A stretch of DNA of 64,000 nt from Nocardia aurea (GCF_003123685.1 NZ_QCYJ01000085.1:310001-374000); one strand, 5' to 3'. Positions 15,487-25,046 are shown, counted from the first letter of the stretch. The notes: generated by a model from the letters alone, not told the origin. A program made the numbers and translations.

Positions 15487-18231
15487 TCACCGCCCGTCCT
15501 CACCCGCGTGAGGTCGTCGCGGCGTGCCGGGCGGGACGGGAAGCGCTGCGGCGAGATCGGTCCTCGAGCTGACGCCGAGTTTGGGGAAGATCCGGTGCAG
15601 GTGGGTGCTGACGGTGCGGTGCGACAAGAACAGTCGCTGTCCGATCTCCCGGTTCGTCAGGCCCTGGGCCGCCAGTCGCGCGATGCTCAATTCGTGCGGA
15701 GTCAGCCGTTCGCCCGCGTCGGCGCTGCGGTCCGGACTCGACTCGCCCGCGCCGCGCAGTTCGAGCCGGGCTCGCTCGCTCCAGGCGGCGAAGCCGAGTG
15801 CGTCGAAAGTCTGCCTGGCGGCGCGCAGCCGGGCGCGGGATTCGACCACCCTGCGCTGCCTGCGCAGCCATTCGCCGTAGGCCAGCTGTAGCCGGGCGCG
15901 TTCGGCGGGCCAGCCGGTGAGGTCGGCGGCCAGTGCCGCGGTGAACAAGTCCTCGGTGTCCTCGGTGGCGAGCAGGGCGCGCGCGTAGCGGAATCCGATG
16001 TGCAGCGCGGGCGAGGGTGTCGTCCTCGTGGTCGGTTCCAGCTCGGCCAACAGTTCTCGCGCGGCCTCGGACTGCCCGCCGCGCACCGCGGCCTCGGTCA
16101 GTTCGGCGAGGAAGTACGAGCGCAGCGCCGGTGTGTAGGCGGGATCGGCGGGGTCGTGCATCCGACGCAATTCGGCGAAGGCGTCGTCGAATCGGCCCTC
16201 GCCCAGCGCCGCCAGTCCTCGGGTGAGAGCGACAGTGGCCAGCACCGGCCGTGCGCCCGCCGCGAGCCCGATTCGTTCGGCGTCCGAAGCCAGGGCCGCC
16301 GACCGCGCGTAGTCGCCGTGCAGCGCGGCGATCTCGGCGCGCACCGCGACGGCGAGCCCGTGCATGAACGGTTGGCCGGTCTCGCGGGCGAGCCCCTCGG
16401 CCTCCGCCGCGACGGGCGCGGCGGTCGCGAGATCGCCGAGGCGCGCCGAACTCCACGCCAGCACGGTGAGGGCGCGCGGCAGCGCCCCGAGCTGTCCGGT
16501 GTCGCGTAGTCCCGGTGCGGCCGCCGCCGCGAAACGGGCGGCGAGGTCGAACGCGCCGACCTGTAACGCCGCGCTGCCGAGGAACCGGTCGACCTCCGGA
16601 TCGCGTCCGGTCTCGGCGGCCAACCCGCGCAGATTTCCCAGCACGCGCGCTCCGCGCTCGACGGGAGCGACGTAGGCGGCGACCGCGACCAGGCGTGGAT
16701 CGTCGTCGGGCACGGGAAGGTCGTCGGCGACAGCGAGCAGTCTCCTACGGATATCGGTGCCCGGTTCGGACCAGAAACAGCGCATGGCGGCGCCCCACAG
16801 GATGCGCATCGCCGCGTCGGTGTAGCCCTCGGCGGCGACCGAACTCGCCAGTGCGGCCAATTCGCCGATGCGGGAGAGGTCTTCGCGCAGGCCGTCCTCG
16901 AATCCGCTGAGCAGCCAGTGCGCGGTGGCCTGCTGCCTCGGCGTCGGGGACAGTGTGCGCGCGGTGCGCACCAACTGTTCGGCAGTGTCGCGACGCCCGG
17001 CCCGCACCGCCGCTTCCGCCGCTTCGAGCAGGCGATCGACGCGTCGGCCCGCGTCGGCGCTCAGCTCGGCTGCCCTGTGCCGTGCCGCGACCGCCGCACC
17101 GGGATGTGTGGCTCGTTCGGCGACGCCGTCCAGTTCGATCGCCACCTGTTCGTCGGGACCGGGCACACTCGCGGCCCGATGCCAGATGCGGCGGTCCGGC
17201 GCGTGACCGAGGATCTCCGCGAGCGCCGAGTGCACCCGCCCGCGCTGCTCGTCGGTGGCCGAGGAGATGATCGCCGACCGCATCAACGGGTGCCGGAAGG
17301 TCACGCCGCCGGCCTCGGCGGCGACCATTCCGGCGTCGATCGCGGGGGCGAGGAGTTCGCGTTCGCTCGGCGCGGACCCGGCGACGACGGCGGTCGCGGC
17401 CAGCATCTCGGCGATCGAATCGGTGTCGTTCAGCGCGGCGACGAGCAGTGCCGAACGGGTCGGGTCGGGGAGTCCGAGACCTCGGGCGGTGAAGGCGCGG
17501 CGCAACCGTTCGGTGAGGGGTGTCGCCGCTGGAAGTTCCTCGAGATCGGCGGCGGCCGACGCCAGTTCGGTCAGCGCGAGCGGATTTCCGGCCGCCTCGG
17601 TGAGCAGCCGGTCACGGACGGGCGGCGGTAGTCCCGGCGCGGTGACGTTCAGCAGGGTCCTCGCGTGTTCGTCCGACAGACCTTCCAGACGTATCGGGGT
17701 CAATCCGGTGTCGTCGAGGGCCGAGGTGCCGCCGTCGCGCAGTGTGGCGATCACGACGACGGGCTCGGTGTCGATGCGCCGCGACAGGAAGGCGATCACC
17801 TCGACGGTGGCCGAATCGAGCCATTGCACGTCCTCGGCGACGACGAGCAGCGGACGCTCGGCGCCCGCGTCGACCAGCAGGGTCAACGTGGCCAGCGCGA
17901 CCAGGTAGACGCTCGGCTCGCCCGTGGTGTCCGAGAGACCGAAAGCGGCTGCCAGTGCGTCGTATTGGCGTTGCGGCAGGGTGTCGAACGCGCCGCGCAG
18001 CGGGTGCAGCAGTCGATGCAATCCGGCGTAGCCGAAATGCTGCTCGGCTTCGGTTCCCGCGGTGCGCAGCACCCGCACCCCGGCGACGGCCGCGGCCGCT
18101 ACCGTCTCCTCCGCCAGCGCGGATTTGCCGATTCCCGCTTCGCCCACGATCAGGGCGCCACCGCGGTCGTGCGGACCGTAGAGGAGTGCGGCCAGGTCTT
18201 TCAGCTCGGAGTCACGCCCGAACAGCGACAT
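15487..18231 (-). CDS. LuxR-family regulator with AAA ATPase (LAL type)
   Basis: 914 residues from the ATG at 18231, with GGAGGAG 9 nt upstream. The N-terminal AAA_16 ATPase has a Walker A GEAGIGKSA (about residues 29-37) and a Walker B-like LLVVAEDVQWLDSAT. A long TPR-like helical middle follows, then a C-terminal LuxR HTH (LTPHELSIARLAAQGLTNRE, IGQRLFLSHRTVSTHLHRIF) at about 845-905. This is the MalT/LAL architecture, in which ligand and ATP control DNA binding. It is divergent from the SDR at 18423, a plausible target. Confidence 0.9.
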   Translation of the reverse strand: MSLFGRDSELKDLAALLYGPHDRGGALIVGEAGIGKSALAEETVAAAAVAGVRVLRTAGTEAEQHFGYAGLHRLLHPLRGAFDTLPQRQYDALAAAFGLSDTTGEPSVYLVALATLTLLVDAGAERPLLVVAEDVQWLDSATVEVIAFLSRRIDTEPVVVIATLRDGGTSALDDTGLTPIRLEGLSDEHARTLLNVTAPGLPPPVRDRLLTEAAGNPLALTELASAAADLEELPAATPLTERLRRAFTARGLGLPDPTRSALLVAALNDTDSIAEMLAATAVVAGSAPSERELLAPAIDAGMVAAEAGGVTFRHPLMRSAIISSATDEQRGRVHSALAEILGHAPDRRIWHRAASVPGPDEQVAIELDGVAERATHPGAAVAARHRAAELSADAGRRVDRLLEAAEAAVRAGRRDTAEQLVRTARTLSPTPRQQATAHWLLSGFEDGLREDLSRIGELAALASSVAAEGYTDAAMRILWGAAMRCFWSEPGTDIRRRLLAVADDLPVPDDDPRLVAVAAYVAPVERGARVLGNLRGLAAETGRDPEVDRFLGSAALQVGAFDLAARFAAAAAPGLRDTGQLGALPRALTVLAWSSARLGDLATAAPVAAEAEGLARETGQPFMHGLAVAVRAEIAALHGDYARSAALASDAERIGLAAGARPVLATVALTRGLAALGEGRFDDAFAELRRMHDPADPAYTPALRSYFLAELTEAAVRGGQSEAARELLAELEPTTRTTPSPALHIGFRYARALLATEDTEDLFTAALAADLTGWPAERARLQLAYGEWLRRQRRVVESRARLRAARQTFDALGFAAWSERARLELRGAGESSPDRSADAGERLTPHELSIARLAAQGLTNREIGQRLFLSHRTVSTHLHRIFPKLGVSSRTDLAAALPVPPGTPRRPHAGEDGR

Positions 18232-18422
18232 GATGCGGCACTCCTCCTCCGGGTCCACGGGGGACAGGTGATCCCCGTGGGGGACCCTACTCGCGAGCGA
18301 GACCCGGAAACGTTCGCCGCCCGACAGGTGGACCGACGCCGACGCGACGCGCAGAATGGTCACCGGGCATCGGACCGATCGACCGGCCGCAATCGCGTGT
18401 TCGACCGACAGAGACGAGGCGC

Positions 18423-19172
18423 ATGATGACCGATGATCGGTACGTCGACCGGGTCGCCGTGGTCACCGGCGGATCGCGGGGCATAGGCAGGCAGACCGTC
18501 GAACGGTTGGCCCGGGACGGGTACCGCGTCGTGGTGAACTACGCCGGGAGCAAGTCCGGCGCCGAGGACGCGGTCGCCGCCGTGGCGGCCGAGGGCGGTA
18601 CCGCGATCGCCGTGCGGGCCGACGTCGCGGACGAGGTCGCCGTCGCCGCCGTGTTCGACCGCGCCGAGGAAAGCTTCGGCGGCGTCGACGTGGTCGTGCA
18701 CGCCGCGGGCCGCATGGCGCTCGGCCCGCTGGTCGACTTCGACCTGGCCGCACTCGACGACCTGCATCGCACCAATATCCGCGGCACCTTCGTCGTCGAC
18801 CAGCAGGCCGCCCGCCGGGTGCGCCCGGGCGGGGCGATCATCAACTTCTCGACCTCGGTCGTCGGCACCTCGTTCCCGGAATACAGCGCCTACGCGGCCA
18901 GCAAGGGCGCGGTGGAGGCGATCACCATGATCGTGGCCCGCGAATTGCGCGGCCGTGACGTGACGGTCAACGCGGTCGCGCCCGGCCCCACCGCCACGGA
19001 ACTGTTCCTGGACGGCAAAGACGAGCAGACCGTGGCACGACTTGCCGCCGCGGTGCCGCTCGAACGGCTCGGCACCCCGGCCGATATCGCCGAAGTCGTC
19101 GCGTTCCTGGCCGGTCCGGCCGGGCACTGGGTCAACGGCCAGAATATTCGGATCAACGGCGGCCTGGTCTGA
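18423..19172 (+). CDS. SDR family oxidoreductase (3-oxoacyl-ACP reductase-like)
   Basis: 249 residues; the second ATG at 18426 has slightly better spacing to GACGAGG. Cofactor motif TGGSRGIG (15-22) and HAAG (about 95-98). Ser of NFSTSV, then YAASK (about 159-163) as the Ser-Tyr-Lys triad, and a C-terminal NGQNIRINGGLV as in FabG-like enzymes. It is probably NADP(H)-dependent. It starts 191 bp from the divergent LAL regulator, which may control it. Confidence 0.87.
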   Translation: MMTDDRYVDRVAVVTGGSRGIGRQTVERLARDGYRVVVNYAGSKSGAEDAVAAVAAEGGTAIAVRADVADEVAVAAVFDRAEESFGGVDVVVHAAGRMALGPLVDFDLAALDDLHRTNIRGTFVVDQQAARRVRPGGAIINFSTSVVGTSFPEYSAYAASKGAVEAITMIVARELRGRDVTVNAVAPGPTATELFLDGKDEQTVARLAAAVPLERLGTPADIAEVVAFLAGPAGHWVNGQNIRINGGLV

Positions 19173-19202
19173 ACGGGCATCGCGCGGGTTCGTCGCCGTG
19201 GA

Positions 19203-19916
19203 TCAGTGGCTCCGCACGTGCGCCACGACGTTGTCGGCCAACTCCGGTCGGCAGATGAGCAGATCCGGCAGATAGGGGTCGGGGCGGTTGTAGCGCAGCG
19301 GCGTCCCGTCCAGGCGCGAGACGTGCAGCCCCGCGGCCGCCGCGACCGCGACAGGCGCACAGGAATCCCATTCGTACTGGCCACCGGAATGGGCGTACAC
19401 GTCGGCGTCACCGCGCACGACGGCCATGGCCTTCGCCCCCGCCGACCCCATCGGCACCGTGGTCGCGCCCAGCGCGTCGACCAGGTGTTTCACCTGCTCG
19501 GACTGTCTGCTCCGTGAGACCGCGACCCGGACCGGTCCCGGACCGGCTGCCGGAACGACGGGGGCCGAGCCGGTATGCAACACCAGCCCGACCGCGGGTA
19601 GCGCGACCGCGCCCACGACCGGCACTCCGTCGACCGCGAGGGCGACGTGGACGGCCCAGTCCTCTCTCGGCGGCTCACCGTATTCGCGGGTCCCGTCGAG
19701 CGGATCGACGATCCATACCCGCGACCGGGTGAGGCGAATCGGATCGTCGGGCGCCTCCTCCGACAGCACCGCGTCGTCGGGCCGCTCCCGAGCCAGCCGT
19801 TCCAGCAGCAACGCGTTGGCGCGCCGGTCGCCGACCTCGCCACCTTCCGCGCGAATATCGCAGAGCAATTTCCCGGCCTCATCGGCGAGCGCTGCTGCCA
19901 GATCATGATCGTCCAC
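19203..19916 (-). CDS. cysQ: 3'(2'),5'-bisphosphate nucleotidase CysQ (inositol monophosphatase family)
   Basis: 237 residues. Metal site: E53/E54 of LSEEAP and the signature WIVDPLDGTREY with D71 and D74; the distal motif is GGQYEWDSCAP (Trp-Asp) at about 177-187. TREY rather than TxNF points to CysQ (dephosphorylates PAP to AMP in sulfate assimilation) over inositol monophosphatase. Converges with the SDR gene. It is a single gene here with no cys neighbours. Confidence 0.85.
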   Translation of the reverse strand: MDDHDLAAALADEAGKLLCDIRAEGGEVGDRRANALLLERLARERPDDAVLSEEAPDDPIRLTRSRVWIVDPLDGTREYGEPPREDWAVHVALAVDGVPVVGAVALPAVGLVLHTGSAPVVPAAGPGPVRVAVSRSRQSEQVKHLVDALGATTVPMGSAGAKAMAVVRGDADVYAHSGGQYEWDSCAPVAVAAAAGLHVSRLDGTPLRYNRPDPYLPDLLICRPELADNVVAHVRSH

Positions 19917-20032
19917 GCGGTTCCTACCGTTCGCTGTCGGGATCGAGAACTTCCCACCTGCCGCAGATGTTCTATCACCTGTCCGGTCGGCTGTTCGGTG
20001 AGGTGCCCACCGTCGGTGTCCGCATGGCGGAT

Positions 20033-20611
20033 TCAGGGGTTCGTGGTGACCACTTCGATGCGTACATCGGCATCGAGATATCGGGCCACGCAGCGGTGTG
20101 GGAAGGCGGCGAGCGCGATCCCGGTCGCCTCGTCGCCGTCGAGATGGTGGTCCTTCTCGGTGTGACGCCAGTGGGACAGGACCACGGTGGTCCGCGGCCG
20201 GAGATGGGAGGCCATGTCCTCGATCGCGAGGGTGAGCGCGTCGGCGGGGAGATAGTAGACGACTTCACTGAGGAGAACGAGATCGAAGATGTTCTCCCAG
20301 TGCCACATTCGACCCAGTCCCCACTCGCGGACCTCGACGTTGGGTTGGTCACGGCAGCGGATGCCGGTCAACTCCACGGCGCGCGGTGCGATGTCGGTCG
20401 CTGTCACGTGGTCGCATCGTCGGGCGAGTTCGGTGGTGATGTGTCCGTTGGCGCAGCCGGGCTCGAGCGCGGAGCGGAAGCGGGGGTGCGGCAGCATCGC
20501 CAGCAGCAGGGTGCGTTTGCGGATCTCGTACCAGTCGGTGTCGAAATTCCAGGGGTCGGGGTCGGCCCGGTACTTGGCGTCGAAGAACTCCGGATCGCTG
20601 CGCGGACTCAT
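20033..20611 (-). CDS. Class I SAM-dependent methyltransferase (NodS-like)
   Basis: 192 residues from the ATG at 20611, which overlaps the PIG-L stop by ATGA. Motif I is ALEPGCANGHITTELA (about 47-62); DIAPRAVE gives the acidic residue for the SAM ribose, and LVLLSEVVYYL (about 113-123) is motif IV. The start FFDAKYRADPDPWNFDTDWYE is typical of the NodS-like family, which N-methylates chito-oligosaccharides in rhizobia. It is the last gene of the GT2-ACAD-PIG-L operon, so it may methylate a deacetylated amino-sugar product (inference). Confidence 0.85.
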   Translation of the reverse strand: MSPRSDPEFFDAKYRADPDPWNFDTDWYEIRKRTLLLAMLPHPRFRSALEPGCANGHITTELARRCDHVTATDIAPRAVELTGIRCRDQPNVEVREWGLGRMWHWENIFDLVLLSEVVYYLPADALTLAIEDMASHLRPRTTVVLSHWRHTEKDHHLDGDEATGIALAAFPHRCVARYLDADVRIEVVTTNP

Positions 20612-21360
20612 AGCAGTACGACCTCGTCCATTCCGAGGAGGCGTTCGAGTACGTGGGGCGGGAGCACGGCGCGGTCGGCGGGGTGGGGTGACAGCGGCCG
20701 GGTCTGGGTCCGGAAGTGGTCGGCGGCTTCGCGTTTGCGCGCGGCGGTGGTCGGCGGTAGTTCCAGTCGTCGTGCGCGCGGCCAGTCGATGGCGGGGTCT
20801 GCGGGAAATGACCAGTGCCACATCCAGATCGGATATTCGATGACGCGGGCGCCACGACGGCGTGCGGCCGTGACGGCCGCGCGCGCGGTCGCCTCGTGGT
20901 CGGGATGCCCGTCATCGCGCAGCGGCGCCGCCACGGTCGCTCCGACCGTGATCCGCTCGCTCAGCAGGGCGACGAGCCGGTCCTCGTTCTCGCCGACCCG
21001 CCCGTCCGGCAGCCCCAGGTAGGCGATGTCGTCGATGCCGAGCACCCGGGCGGCCCGCTCGGATTCCTGGCGGCGCACCGCGGCCAGATCGGCCGGTGTG
21101 CGGGTGGGGGAGCCCGGGTGGGAGGCCTCGCCGTCGGTGACGGCGATGATCGATACCGAGACGTCGGCGTCGGTGAGGTACGCGGCGAGCGCACCGACGC
21201 CGAGGACTTCGTCGTCGGGATGCGGCGCGATGATCTGCAAAGGCGCCGTGGTGAATTCGGCGGGGTCGACAGTGGGCAGACGCCGGATCCACGGCTGCCA
21301 CACGTGCAGCGGTGTGCCGGGATCGGAGACCTCGCTCGCGGCGAATCGCTGACTGCTCAT
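20608..21360 (-). CDS. PIG-L family deacetylase
   Basis: 250 residues. Zinc motif APHPDDE (H47, D49, D50) and a distal DDGHPDHEA at about residues 148-156, both diagnostic of LmbE/PIG-L enzymes that remove N-acetyl groups from GlcNAc conjugates (MshB, Mca). It overlaps both neighbours by 4 bp, so expression is translationally coupled. The substrate here is likely a glycosylated product of the GT2 enzyme (inference). Confidence 0.88.
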   Translation of the reverse strand: MSSQRFAASEVSDPGTPLHVWQPWIRRLPTVDPAEFTTAPLQIIAPHPDDEVLGVGALAAYLTDADVSVSIIAVTDGEASHPGSPTRTPADLAAVRRQESERAARVLGIDDIAYLGLPDGRVGENEDRLVALLSERITVGATVAAPLRDDGHPDHEATARAAVTAARRRGARVIEYPIWMWHWSFPADPAIDWPRARRLELPPTTAARKREAADHFRTQTRPLSPHPADRAVLPPHVLERLLGMDEVVLL

Positions 21361-22283
21361 CGAGGACCGACCAGGGATCCGAGGTCGGCGAGATCGTATT
21401 CGGCGTGACTCTGGCGGAGATAGACGGTGAGGTCGGCGACCCGCCGTGCATGGACGGGGTCCTGTCCCAGCGGCGCCGCGCCGAGCGCGCGACCGACCCG
21501 GTCGATGGTCAGTGTGGCCGCGTCCTCGACGACCGCGCGCACCCGCCTGGCGCGAATCCTGGCGGCGCGCATGTCATCCGGGGCGGCATCGATCTCGGCG
21601 GCCGAACAGCGCAGCGCGCAGCGCGCCGCGTACAGGGCGGCATCGACGGCGCCGCGGTGCGCTGCGCGGATGGGATCCGCGCCGGGGGCGTTCACGAGTT
21701 TGTCGGCGACCGCCTCGGCCGCGCCGAACCAGCAGGCGGCGACACCGATCGCGCCGTGCCAGAACCCGGGTCTGGCCACGTAGTCGCCGGGTGCGGCGAC
21801 CGGCGTCGCCGCCACCCGGTCGAAATCGACGGTGAATGTCGCCGTACCGCTCATGCCGACGCCGTGCCAGGTGTCGGGGACGACGGTGACGCCGGGGTCG
21901 GACAGATCGACCGCGAACAGCGCCGCGCCCGCCTCGGTTTCGGCGGTCACCAGCGCGTGTGTGCAGATCCCCGCTCCCGAGCACCACATCTTGCGCCCCG
22001 ACAGCAGGGCGATGTCGGCGTGCGGCTTCGCCCGCAGTACCGGCGCGGGCGGTTGGGCTGCCCACACGCCCCACAGTTGCCCCGGTCGCGGCGAGTCGGC
22101 ACGCAGTTCGTGGGTGATCGCGCACGCGTCGGCGTGCGCCTCGGCCAGTCGGCCGGTGACGACATCGGCGCGGGCGAGGTCGGTCAGCCCCTGCCATCGA
22201 GCTTCGGTGCGTCCCGAACCGGGCAGCGGCCACCGCGACACCTCGTCGGCGGGAATATCGTGGTGCACAGATGTTTCGGTCAC
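21357..22283 (-). CDS. Acyl-CoA dehydrogenase-like protein
   Basis: 308 residues from the GTG at 22283 with AGGAG 5 nt upstream; shorter than the usual 380 of the family. The middle domain signature ARKMWCSGAG-like (SGRKMWCSGAGICTHALVTA) and the C-terminal helical bundle (AAVRGAVDAALYAARCALRC region) are recognisable. The N-terminal helical domain is reduced, and a catalytic glutamate cannot be assigned. It may act on a non-CoA substrate in the GT2-PIG-L-methyltransferase operon. Flavin binding is expected from family, not seen. Confidence 0.75.
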   Translation of the reverse strand: MTETSVHHDIPADEVSRWPLPGSGRTEARWQGLTDLARADVVTGRLAEAHADACAITHELRADSPRPGQLWGVWAAQPPAPVLRAKPHADIALLSGRKMWCSGAGICTHALVTAETEAGAALFAVDLSDPGVTVVPDTWHGVGMSGTATFTVDFDRVAATPVAAPGDYVARPGFWHGAIGVAACWFGAAEAVADKLVNAPGADPIRAAHRGAVDAALYAARCALRCSAAEIDAAPDDMRAARIRARRVRAVVEDAATLTIDRVGRALGAAPLGQDPVHARRVADLTVYLRQSHAEYDLADLGSLVGPR

Positions 22284-22291
22284 AGTTCTCC

Positions 22292-23041
22292 TCACGCGCA
22301 GTCGGGTGGCGCGCTCGTCAGGCCGCTCAGGTATCCGGCGAACCCGTCGCGAACACGGTTGCCGAGACGATCCGAGGTCAGGACGGCCGGTTGCTCGGGT
22401 CGGGCGATCCGCGCGCCCGCCGCCTCCAGTCGGGCGACGAGGTCGACATCCTCCCCGTCGCTGATCGGCCGGAATCCGCCGACGCGGTGGTACCAGTCGG
22501 CGCGGAATCCGAGATTCGCGCCGTGGACGTGTCGGTGACCGCCCGCGGTGCGGTGGTGGCGGTAGCGGCGCTCGTACTCCGCGCGCACGTGCTCGTCACG
22601 TTCGCGCCACCGCACCGCGACGGTGCCGACCGTGACGTCGGCTTCGTCGGTATGCGACAACTGCGCGGTCAGCCAATCCGAGGGCACCGCCGAGTCGGCG
22701 TCGGTGGTCGCGTACCAGAGCCGTTCGAGCCCGCCGTTACCGAATGCCGAGGCCGCGAAGGCGAAACCCGCCGCACGCGCCGCGCCCACATTGCGGGCCT
22801 CGGTCCAGACCCGTGACATCGTCGGCGGGACCAGTCGCGCGGAGTTGTCCACGCACGAATCGAGCGCCACCACGACGTGTACCGGGATCATGACATCCCC
22901 GGCCGCGCGTCTCAACGAGCGCAGGCATCCCGACAGCAGCGATTCCTCGTTGTGGGCGGGGACCACCACCACAACGGCGGTCGGCGCGGACCGCCGCGCG
23001 GGCTCACCGTCGGTGTCGCAGATTTCGACCGGAGATGACAT
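22292..23041 (-). CDS. Family 2 glycosyltransferase
   Basis: 249 residues from the ATG at 23041. GT-A fold start VVVVVPAHNEESLLSGCLRS (about 22-41), a metal-binding DxD-type motif in ATTDADSAV (about 112-120), and GGFRPISDGEDVDL (about 186-199) which carries the ED acceptor motif. No transmembrane segment. First gene of the four-gene operon; the next gene starts 8 bp later. The acceptor and sugar are unknown. Confidence 0.86.
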   Translation of the reverse strand: MSSPVEICDTDGEPARRSAPTAVVVVVPAHNEESLLSGCLRSLRRAAGDVMIPVHVVVALDSCVDNSARLVPPTMSRVWTEARNVGAARAAGFAFAASAFGNGGLERLWYATTDADSAVPSDWLTAQLSHTDEADVTVGTVAVRWRERDEHVRAEYERRYRHHRTAGGHRHVHGANLGFRADWYHRVGGFRPISDGEDVDLVARLEAAGARIARPEQPAVLTSDRLGNRVRDGFAGYLSGLTSAPPDCA

Positions 23042-23149
23042 CACCTTCAACCCTTCGGGCGCCGCCTTCGACCTGCTTCGAGGACAACGGGGATCTACCC
23101 CGGCCCGACGGGGGCAAACAGCGCGCACACCGCGCCGCCCGTTCCGGCG

Positions 23150-24481
23150 TCACGCCTCGAACAGCAGGTAGAGACCGGTGAAGGTGAAACCGACCATGAG
23201 CAGCATCAAGGTCAGCTGGCCGGTGAGGCGATGCGAGGGCGGCAGCAGGCGTAGGCAGCGGTCGTGGGCGGCGGCGACGCCGAGGATATGGCCGGTGAGT
23301 ACCGCGAGCACCTTGATCGTGCCGAGTACGGCCGGGTGCGTGGACAGCAGGTAGGCGACATCGCGGTCGGCGAGTCCGGCGAGGTTCCATCCGCGCTGGA
23401 ACGGGTCGGCGAACAGGATGGCCGTGGCCTGACCCTTCTCCACCAGGAAGGTGAGATAGTGCGCGACGAGGTATCCGGCGACGATCGGGGTGAGGCTGTG
23501 GGCGAGCCGGGCGGGTAGCCGCGCGCGTTCGGCGCGGGAGACCCCGCCGGTGGCCTGTGCCGCGAAATGGAAACCGGCGCCGACGATCACGATGAATCCG
23601 AGGACTCCGAGCGTGCGCAGCACGGTCGCGGTGAATTCACCGCCGCCCGCGTCGGCCAGCAGCGCGCGCCAGGACGGGAAGGTCGAGAAGCTGTCGAAGG
23701 CGGTCGATCCGAGCAGGGTCGCGGCGACGGCGACCGAACCGATTCGGGCGGGGGTGCCCGCCAGGTTGTCCAGCGGTGACCGCAGGACGAATTCGCCGTC
23801 GCGGCCACGGCCGATGGCGCTCGATCTGCCCAGCAGCGTGCTGTAGACCTCGAGCGGATCGCAGTAGCGCGACCACGCGCTGCCGCAGAGCAGCAACCCC
23901 GTGGTGGTCACCACGAGATAGCCCACCAGCCAGGTCGTGACCGCGGCCACCGAGCCGGGGTCGGCGTAGGCCAGTTCGAGCCAGACGAAGGAGAACAGCC
24001 CCAGCGCGGCGGGCCACTGGCCCCAGCGTCGCGGACAGCGGAGCAGGCCGCGCTCCGGGGGACGACCGGTCAGCCCGCAGACGAGCCGGTGCAGCGCGCG
24101 CGGTGGGGACAGCACCTTCCAGACCGGCCCGAGCAGCAGCGAGGCCACCATGACACCGACCCAGACGAAGATGTAGGCGACGCCGGGAACAGGGTTGTCG
24201 GCGGGATCGGAGGACCCGAAGAACGCGACCGCGAGCACCGCGGCCGTGGCGGCCAGACCGAGCGCGGAGAGGGTCGCGCGCACGATCGGCGCGTCGACGA
24301 CCCACGTCAGCACCCGCGGCAGCGCGATTCCGGGACTTCGCGGGTCCAGTCGTGGTTCCCGCCACGCGAAGAGCAGGATCGCGAACGAGAACGTCAGCGC
24401 CCAGGCCGCGCCGACGAGCGCGTAGGACAGGGGGATCGGCAGGTCGCTCGCCCCGCCGATCCCGTGGGCCAGAACGGTCAT
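23150..24481 (-). CDS. Polytopic membrane protein (fenitrothion-hydrolase-annotated family)
   Basis: 443 residues, about ten to eleven hydrophobic segments. It begins MTVLAHGIGGASDLPIPLSY, a start I associate with actinobacterial membrane proteins annotated as fenitrothion hydrolase; a hydrolase activity is not evident in this sequence. Residues SRYCDPLEVYS, GAGFHFAAQA and LVAHYLTFLVEKG are polar patches inside the membrane part. It is the last gene of a four-gene operon with 4-bp overlaps throughout, together with a cupredoxin-like lipoprotein, which hints at metal or redox chemistry at the membrane (inference). Confidence 0.7.
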   Translation of the reverse strand: MTVLAHGIGGASDLPIPLSYALVGAAWALTFSFAILLFAWREPRLDPRSPGIALPRVLTWVVDAPIVRATLSALGLAATAAVLAVAFFGSSDPADNPVPGVAYIFVWVGVMVASLLLGPVWKVLSPPRALHRLVCGLTGRPPERGLLRCPRRWGQWPAALGLFSFVWLELAYADPGSVAAVTTWLVGYLVVTTTGLLLCGSAWSRYCDPLEVYSTLLGRSSAIGRGRDGEFVLRSPLDNLAGTPARIGSVAVAATLLGSTAFDSFSTFPSWRALLADAGGGEFTATVLRTLGVLGFIVIVGAGFHFAAQATGGVSRAERARLPARLAHSLTPIVAGYLVAHYLTFLVEKGQATAILFADPFQRGWNLAGLADRDVAYLLSTHPAVLGTIKVLAVLTGHILGVAAAHDRCLRLLPPSHRLTGQLTLMLLMVGFTFTGLYLLFEA

Positions 24482-24864
24482 CCGCGCACGAGCAGCGTCA
24501 CCACCGTGCGATGGGCGCGATGGAGTTCGAGTTCCACCCGTCCCGGGATGTCGACGGTGAAACGGAAACGCTGTCCGGTCGCGGCGGCGATCGGGAAGGT
24601 GTGTTCCGGGGTCGCGTGCACGTGGAGTTCGTCGGTGGTGTCGCTGTCGACGACGATCTCCACCGGTTGCCCGACCTTCGCCTCACGCCGCTGGTCGACC
24701 GGGCTCACCGAGCCCGCGGCGATCCGCACGTCGACCACGACCGAGGCCGGATCTCCCGGTGCCGTCGTGGTCGCGGACTCGGTTCCCGCGGGGTCGGCGG
24801 CGGCGCAGCCCGCGGTCAACAGGCAGCCCAGCAGGACCGCCGCGGCTCGGCGTCGCAGTGTCAT
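24478..24864 (-). CDS. Cupredoxin-like lipoprotein
   Basis: 128 residues. Signal peptide with lipobox LTAGC, Cys at residue 20, so it is anchored to the outer face of the membrane. The mature part is a beta-rich domain with VVVDVRIAAGSVSP, VGQPVEIVVDSDTTDELHVH and FPIAAATGQRFRFTVDIPGRVELELH, the strand order of cupredoxin domains such as those of EfeO or CopC-like proteins. Of the copper ligands only histidines are present (ELHVHA, LHRAHR); the usual Cys is missing, so type-1 copper is unlikely. ATGA overlaps link it to both neighbours. Confidence 0.75.
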   Translation of the reverse strand: MTLRRRAAAVLLGCLLTAGCAAADPAGTESATTTAPGDPASVVVDVRIAAGSVSPVDQRREAKVGQPVEIVVDSDTTDELHVHATPEHTFPIAAATGQRFRFTVDIPGRVELELHRAHRTVVTLLVRG

Positions 24865-25046
24865 CGGAGTTCCTCGTCACGGTCTTCGGCGTCGTCGGGT
24901 CGCTCGTCGTCGTGGTCGCCGCGTCGGTCGCGTACGGCGATGAAAACCACCACGCCGACCACGAGCAGGGCGGGCAGGAAGGCCGGGATGGCGAGCAGGA
25001 CCGAATGATCGGCGAGTACGTCGACGTGGTCCTCGCCCGCGATCAT
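24861..25046 (-). CDS. Small single-span membrane protein
   Basis: 61 residues from the ATG at 25046, which overlaps the upstream stop by ATGA; its own stop overlaps the lipoprotein start by ATGA. One transmembrane helix (about 17-38, SVLLAIPAFLPALLVVGVVV) and a charged, acidic cytoplasmic tail (DRRGDHDDERPDD). The precise double coupling is strong support for a real gene. Probably an accessory subunit of the membrane complex encoded by this operon. Confidence 0.75.
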   Translation of the reverse strand: MIAGEDHVDVLADHSVLLAIPAFLPALLVVGVVVFIAVRDRRGDHDDERPDDAEDRDEELR

